This document shows positions 31,754-35,236 of a stretch of 35,236 bases of DNA, piece after piece. Below the pieces are notes generated by a model, which was given only the letters and a program-made list of their open reading frames with translations, was not told where the DNA came from and did not search any database. A program made the position numbers and the translations under genes. How positions within the stretch are numbered: the stretch's first letter is position 1; each line of letters opens with the position of its first letter. Source of the stretch: JAWXCE01 sp034440495 (GTDB lineage: Bacteria; Pseudomonadota; Alphaproteobacteria; Rhizobiales; Rhodomicrobiaceae); assembly GCA_034440495.1 (NCBI GenBank), contig JAWXCE010000029.1:1-35236 (forward strand). Direction: 5' to 3'.

Positions 31754-32479
31754 ATGACACGTGTGGCGGTCGTAACTGGCGGAACTCGGGGAATTGGCTA
31801 TGCCATCTCCATCGCGCTAAAGAAAAAGGGTTGCCGCGTCGCTGCGAATTACGGCGGCAATGATGAGGCGGCGCAGAAGTTTCAGGCCGAGACGGGCATA
31901 CCCGTGTTCAAGTTTGACGTGGGCGATTACGAAGCCTGCGCGGCCGGGCTGAAACGGATCGAGGCTGAAGTTGGCCCCGTTGACATCGTGGTTAACAACG
32001 CCGGCATCACACGCGACGCAATGCTTCATAAAATGTCGCCTCAGCAGTGGCGGGAGGTTATCAGCGTAAACCTCGACTCCATGTTCAACATGTCCCAGCC
32101 AATTCTTGAGGGCATGCGAAGCCGGAATTGGGGGCGCATCATTAATATCTCCTCGATTAACGGTCAGAAAGGGCAAATGGGGCAGGGCAATTATTCGGCT
32201 GCTAAAGCGGGTGTGATCGGCTTTACCAAAGCGCTGGCGCAGGAAAATGCGCGAAAGGGCGTCACGGTCAATTGCATTGCGCCAGGCTATATCGACACCG
32301 AAATGGTTGCCGCCGTGCCAAAGAATGTACTGGATAGCATCATCGCGCAAATCCCGGTCGGGCGGCTCGGGACGGCAGCCGAAATCGCAGCTTGCGTCAC
32401 GTTCCTGGCAAGCGATGATGCGGGTTTCATCACAGGCTCCACGCTCACGGCGAATGGTGGCCAATATATCGCTTCATGA
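31754..32479 (+). CDS. phaB: Acetoacetyl-CoA reductase PhaB
   Basis: PhaB reduces acetoacetyl-CoA to (R)-3-hydroxybutyryl-CoA with NADPH. The 241 residues have VVTGGTRGIGYAIS, NNAGITRDAMLHKM, and the catalytic S134, Y147 and K151 (Y147 and K151 in QGNYSAAKAG), the normal length for PhaB. I choose ATG 31754 because GGAGG (31743-31747) is 6 bases upstream; an earlier ATG at 31748 touches that site. The end overlaps the next gene by four bases (ATGA). Confidence 0.96.
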   Translation: MTRVAVVTGGTRGIGYAISIALKKKGCRVAANYGGNDEAAQKFQAETGIPVFKFDVGDYEACAAGLKRIEAEVGPVDIVVNNAGITRDAMLHKMSPQQWREVISVNLDSMFNMSQPILEGMRSRNWGRIINISSINGQKGQMGQGNYSAAKAGVIGFTKALAQENARKGVTVNCIAPGYIDTEMVAAVPKNVLDSIIAQIPVGRLGTAAEIAACVTFLASDDAGFITGSTLTANGGQYIAS

Positions 32480-33369
32480 GCGATGATAGCGCGGCGGCTT
32501 CCGTTAACGGCCAGACGGCTCAACGGGTCGCCACGGCGGTGGGCTTCTGCGCAATTCTTCTATGGGCAACCCTAGCCGCGTTAAGTGTTTCACTTAGCGC
32601 CGTTCCGCCATTTCAGTTGATGGCCTTCGGCTTTGCCATTGGCGCCCTCTCCGGCCTGCCGCAGTTATGGAGTCACGCACAACGCATACAACTCGCTGCA
32701 CAAATTACGCCGCTGGCGCTGGCCATCGGCGTTGGCGGGCTGTTCGGCTACCACATGTTTTATTTCATTAGTCTTAGCCTCGCTCCGCCAGTCGAGGCTA
32801 ATCTTATAAACTACCTCTGGCCGCTGCTTATTGTGCTGCTCTCCTCCCGGCTACCTGACATGGAGGCATTGAGTTGGCGGCAGATCGGCGGCGCTTTGCT
32901 CGCAACCGTCGGCGCGGGCGCCGTGTTGGCAAATGATGCCGACCTGTCTGCGCAAAACTGGATGGGCTATGGCGCAGCTTTCGCCGCCGCTCTGGTGTGG
33001 GCTGCGTATTCGGTAGGGGCGCGGCGGTTTACCCAAAGTGTCCCCAGCGTTGCAGTTTCGATTTATTGCGCGATCACAAGCGCGCTGGCGTTTGCCGTTC
33101 ACCTCGCTGTGGAGACAACCTTTTGGCCTCTTACAACCGCGCAATGGTTGAGTGTCGCGGCGTTGGGAGTTGGCCCAGTAGGCATAGCGTTTTATTTGTG
33201 GGATTACGGCTGCAAGCATGGCGACATTCGCATACTGGGAGTATGCGCCAATGCCACACCTATCCTATCAACAGCACTACTCGCAGTTTTCAATCTTGCC
33301 GCTGCTGGGCCGTCTTTGTGGATCGCCGCCATGTTTATCGTCATCGGGGCGGCAATCACAACACAGTAA
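32476..33369 (+). CDS. EamA/DMT-superfamily permease (YddG-like)
   Basis: The 297-residue protein has about ten helices. The first repeat includes GFCAILLWATLAALSVSL and FGYHMFYFISLSLAPP-like sequence (LFGYHMFYFISLSLAPPVEA, NLINYLWPLLIVLLSS); the second includes ALVWAAYSVGARRF and GPVGIAFYLWDYGCKHGDIR. The pattern is like the aromatic amino-acid exporter YddG, but the substrate is inference. Its ATG overlaps the phaB stop, so it is cotranslated with PHB genes without an obvious functional link. Confidence 0.88.
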   Translation: MSDDSAAASVNGQTAQRVATAVGFCAILLWATLAALSVSLSAVPPFQLMAFGFAIGALSGLPQLWSHAQRIQLAAQITPLALAIGVGGLFGYHMFYFISLSLAPPVEANLINYLWPLLIVLLSSRLPDMEALSWRQIGGALLATVGAGAVLANDADLSAQNWMGYGAAFAAALVWAAYSVGARRFTQSVPSVAVSIYCAITSALAFAVHLAVETTFWPLTTAQWLSVAALGVGPVGIAFYLWDYGCKHGDIRILGVCANATPILSTALLAVFNLAAAGPSLWIAAMFIVIGAAITTQ

Positions 33370-33437
33370 AGCTTAGCCCCGTTCCAAAATTGCTGTGCGG
33401 TTTTCGGATGATCGGCTGAATGTATAACTTTAGAGCC

Positions 33438-33478
33438 GCTGATCCCGATTTGACCAAGTCAATCAAATCGGGATCAGC
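33438..33478. terminator. Perfect 16-bp inverted repeat between convergent genes
   Basis: GCTGATCCCGATTTGA (33438-33453) pairs perfectly with TCAAATCGGGATCAGC (33463-33478) around 9 bases. It lies between the EamA gene and the NYN gene, whose stop starts at its edge. There is no U-tract, so termination is likely but not certain. Confidence 0.65.
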
Positions 33479-35217
33479 TAGTTACGTTTGGAAAAGTTAA
33501 AGCGCAACGAAGGAAATCTGCCTGTTTCAAGCGGACTTTCCATCTCATTTTCAGCCCCAAAGCCGAAATCTGGCGGAAAAGGTATTTCTTGTCCGGCATT
33601 CGGATGCTGCGGAGCACCTCGCTGATAGTTGGAAGCCCCGTTGCGAAGAAAAGTGGCGTCGGGTTTTTCAGCGTCGCCAGCGTTCGATTGGCCGAGCCGC
33701 TGTTGCTGTTGCACCTTAGGATACTGAACGGGAGTCGACCGGTCTGTGTCGGTCGCTGTTTGCGGGCCCCACTGGCTTGCTCCGAACCACACCTGAATCA
33801 ACTGGTGCTCGTCGTCACTGAGATGCAATCCTGCGCCTGAGCATCGCGCCAGCACATAATCGCGGTAAGCGCGGGCCACGGCTGCTGGCGACTGGGTGCG
33901 CTCTAGCCACGGGTCGATCTCGTCCACCGCATCAAGCACAAAAGCGACATCCTTTACGGCGAGCTTCAAGCCTGCGTCTTGGGCGCGGACGACAACTGCC
34001 TGCGCGGTTGTATCAGGGCGGAAACTACGCTCTCGCACCTCCGCCGCGATCAGCGTAAAGAGCAACTGATATTCGCTTGGCGGAAGCGGTGGCGCCTGGC
34101 ATGCGTCGTAGATGCGCGTTATCGAGCGTTGCAAATCTGCGATCTTGCTGCTGTTCGATTGAGGCGCAGGCGTTTTGGGCGCGGTTGGCGTATGAACGTG
34201 CATGTCACGAACAACCGGCGCGGAGACGGCCTCTTCGCGCATGTTATGCCTTGCCGGGTTATAAACAACCTGCGGCGGCTTTTCGCTAATCGAGAGAGTT
34301 GATGGCAGGTTCTGCTGCAGGAAGTTGAGAAACCCACCGCAACCAGCCCAGTTGGTGCCGACAGTTTTTGGCTGGCCGAGCGCCTTCTGCGCCCTGTCGG
34401 CAAGATAAGCAAGCGGTACAGGTTTAAGAGAATTCTCAACAATCTCAACGACAAGCTGCGTGATTTCCTGACTGATCACCTTGAAATCGGCGATCAGGGA
34501 TTGCACGGCCCCATCGCCGTTGAAGCCCCGGCGCTTCGCCGACGCATCGGGTGAGGATACATGCGGCAAGGCCACCTTCGGGCTTTGCAAAGGTAGAAAT
34601 TCGTGGGCCGCGCTGTCATGCCCAAGCTGCGCACTTTGCTCAGCGGCGCTGATTTGCGGCGCCTGGCCGAGGTAGTTTATCAAATCCGCTTCTTCGACCC
34701 ATCCATCGCAAAACGCCCGGTAATACGGAGAGGTGTACTCGTTGGTGTATATTGCGCGGCGCCTGTCGAATGAGCGCAGGTTCATCAGAACGGGTGTGAA
34801 GTCGCTATCCCCGGACAAAATAATAAATTCGTCGAAGCGGACGGGATGACTCAAATAGTCGCGGATGTCACACGCCATTCGAATGTCGGACGAGTTCTTA
34901 AACTGCGAAGTCAATTTCGGGCAATCCACAACTTCCATACCGGCGCGCAGAAAGTTATGGCGCACGAAAGCGAAGCAGTTCGGATCTTCCGGCCCGTTGC
35001 GCCCGTGTCGCCAGGGCGCAGGGTTGCCATAACAGCGGGCGACAGCGATTCTGCGTCGTAGAATTTGCTGCCCGTCAGCGCTCTTTATTAGGCGCCCGTT
35101 CAAAAGTTGGGAAAACCACGACATCGGATTGCGCGCAAAGCGGCTAGCCGCTTCCTCGTTGCGATTTCGCAAAGCGAGATAGACGTTATCGTAGTCGATG
35201 AATAGCGCAGACAGCAA
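33478..35217 (-). CDS. NYN-domain (PIN-like) nuclease with LOTUS/OST-HTH-like domain
   Basis: The NYN domain (residues 1-180) has the acidic catalytic set: D8 and D10 in LFIDYDNVYLAL, D111 and D117 in SSDIRMACDI, and D137/D139 in ILSGDSDFTPVL. Residues about 248-322 (ISQEITQLVVEIVENSLKPV to LSISEKPPQVVYNP) look like a LOTUS/OST-HTH winged helix, an RNA-binding fold often joined to NYN. Residues 355-460 form a second helical domain, then a low-complexity tail with QQQQ. It is therefore probably an RNA-cleaving or RNA-regulating protein; the target is unknown. The start is unsure: the codon at 35217 is TTG and the frame is open to the right edge. Confidence 0.85.
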   Translation of the reverse strand: MLSALFIDYDNVYLALRNRNEEAASRFARNPMSWFSQLLNGRLIKSADGQQILRRRIAVARCYGNPAPWRHGRNGPEDPNCFAFVRHNFLRAGMEVVDCPKLTSQFKNSSDIRMACDIRDYLSHPVRFDEFIILSGDSDFTPVLMNLRSFDRRRAIYTNEYTSPYYRAFCDGWVEEADLINYLGQAPQISAAEQSAQLGHDSAAHEFLPLQSPKVALPHVSSPDASAKRRGFNGDGAVQSLIADFKVISQEITQLVVEIVENSLKPVPLAYLADRAQKALGQPKTVGTNWAGCGGFLNFLQQNLPSTLSISEKPPQVVYNPARHNMREEAVSAPVVRDMHVHTPTAPKTPAPQSNSSKIADLQRSITRIYDACQAPPLPPSEYQLLFTLIAAEVRERSFRPDTTAQAVVVRAQDAGLKLAVKDVAFVLDAVDEIDPWLERTQSPAAVARAYRDYVLARCSGAGLHLSDDEHQLIQVWFGASQWGPQTATDTDRSTPVQYPKVQQQQRLGQSNAGDAEKPDATFLRNGASNYQRGAPQHPNAGQEIPFPPDFGFGAENEMESPLETGRFPSLRFNFSKRN

Positions 35218-35236
35218 ACTGCCCGCGGGAACCGCA

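Overview
The window looks like a chromosomal segment of an alphaproteobacterium, most likely of the Hyphomicrobiales (Rhizobiales) group. The markers are a DUF1134/EipA envelope protein, an FzlA-like cell-division protein beside queG, PhaR beside phaAB, a CcmC-CcmD-CcmG block, dapF-mtaB-ftsY-yciB, an NDUFA9-like SDR, and dispersed palindromic repeats of the sort common in these genomes. No species can be named from the sequence alone. Most of the window is housekeeping core with short accessory stretches, several of which are decaying.

Layout. 1-1254: 5' part of ffh (minus strand, runs off the left edge). 1408-2574: EipA/DUF1134 protein with its own terminator. 2646-6839: NAD biosynthesis, nadA-(dead VOC gene)-nadB-nadC, all minus, with two matching palindromic operators upstream of nadA. 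7067-11308: minus-strand chain dapF-mtaB-ftsY-yciB plus a small coiled-coil ORF. 11432-11665: small membrane protein. 11653-13178: ccmC-ccmD-ccmG for cytochrome c maturation; ccmD is only 56 codons. 13262-14173: EamA transporter. 14284-16624: a metal/thiol module with a MerR-type regulator divergent from dsbB-dsbA and followed by a CDF-like transporter. Two near-identical MerR-type promoters with 19-bp spacers drive dsbBA and the transporter. merR, dsbB and dsbA each carry an inactivating lesion. 16706-18156: HupE/UreJ, a hairpin-rich gap, an integrase remnant and tRNA-Leu(CAG). 18288-24690: NDUFA9-like SDR, an Arg-rich secreted protein, fzlA, queG, a second SDR, an alpha/beta hydrolase and a GT4 glycosyltransferase. 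24818-27348: infC (apparent AUA start), rpmI, rplT, pheS, with no pheT after it. 27345-28736: cytochrome P450 broken by two frameshifts. 28766-33369: CAP-domain lipoprotein, phaR, then divergent phaA-phaB and an EamA transporter. 33478-35217+: NYN-domain nuclease with a LOTUS/OST-HTH-like domain, reaching the right edge.

How the genes work together. nadA, nadB and nadC make nicotinate mononucleotide from aspartate. Ffh and FtsY are the two partner GTPases of co-translational membrane targeting. CcmC, CcmD and CcmG deliver haem and reductant for cytochrome c assembly. PhaA and PhaB make (R)-3-hydroxybutyryl-CoA for polyhydroxybutyrate, and PhaR is the matching regulator; no PHB synthase gene is in the window. 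infC-rpmI-rplT-pheS is the usual translation cluster.

Most notable points: (i) an 84-bp palindromic repeat sits in frame inside nadB and adds exactly 28 residues; (ii) a two-promoter MerR regulon joins thiol-oxidation genes to a metal transporter and is partly degraded; (iii) infC has a well-placed Shine-Dalgarno only for an AUA codon; (iv) paired operators 62 bp apart precede nadA; (v) frameshifts and nonsense changes are confined to accessory genes while the core genes are intact. All function calls come from reading the sequence and recalling families; no database search was run.
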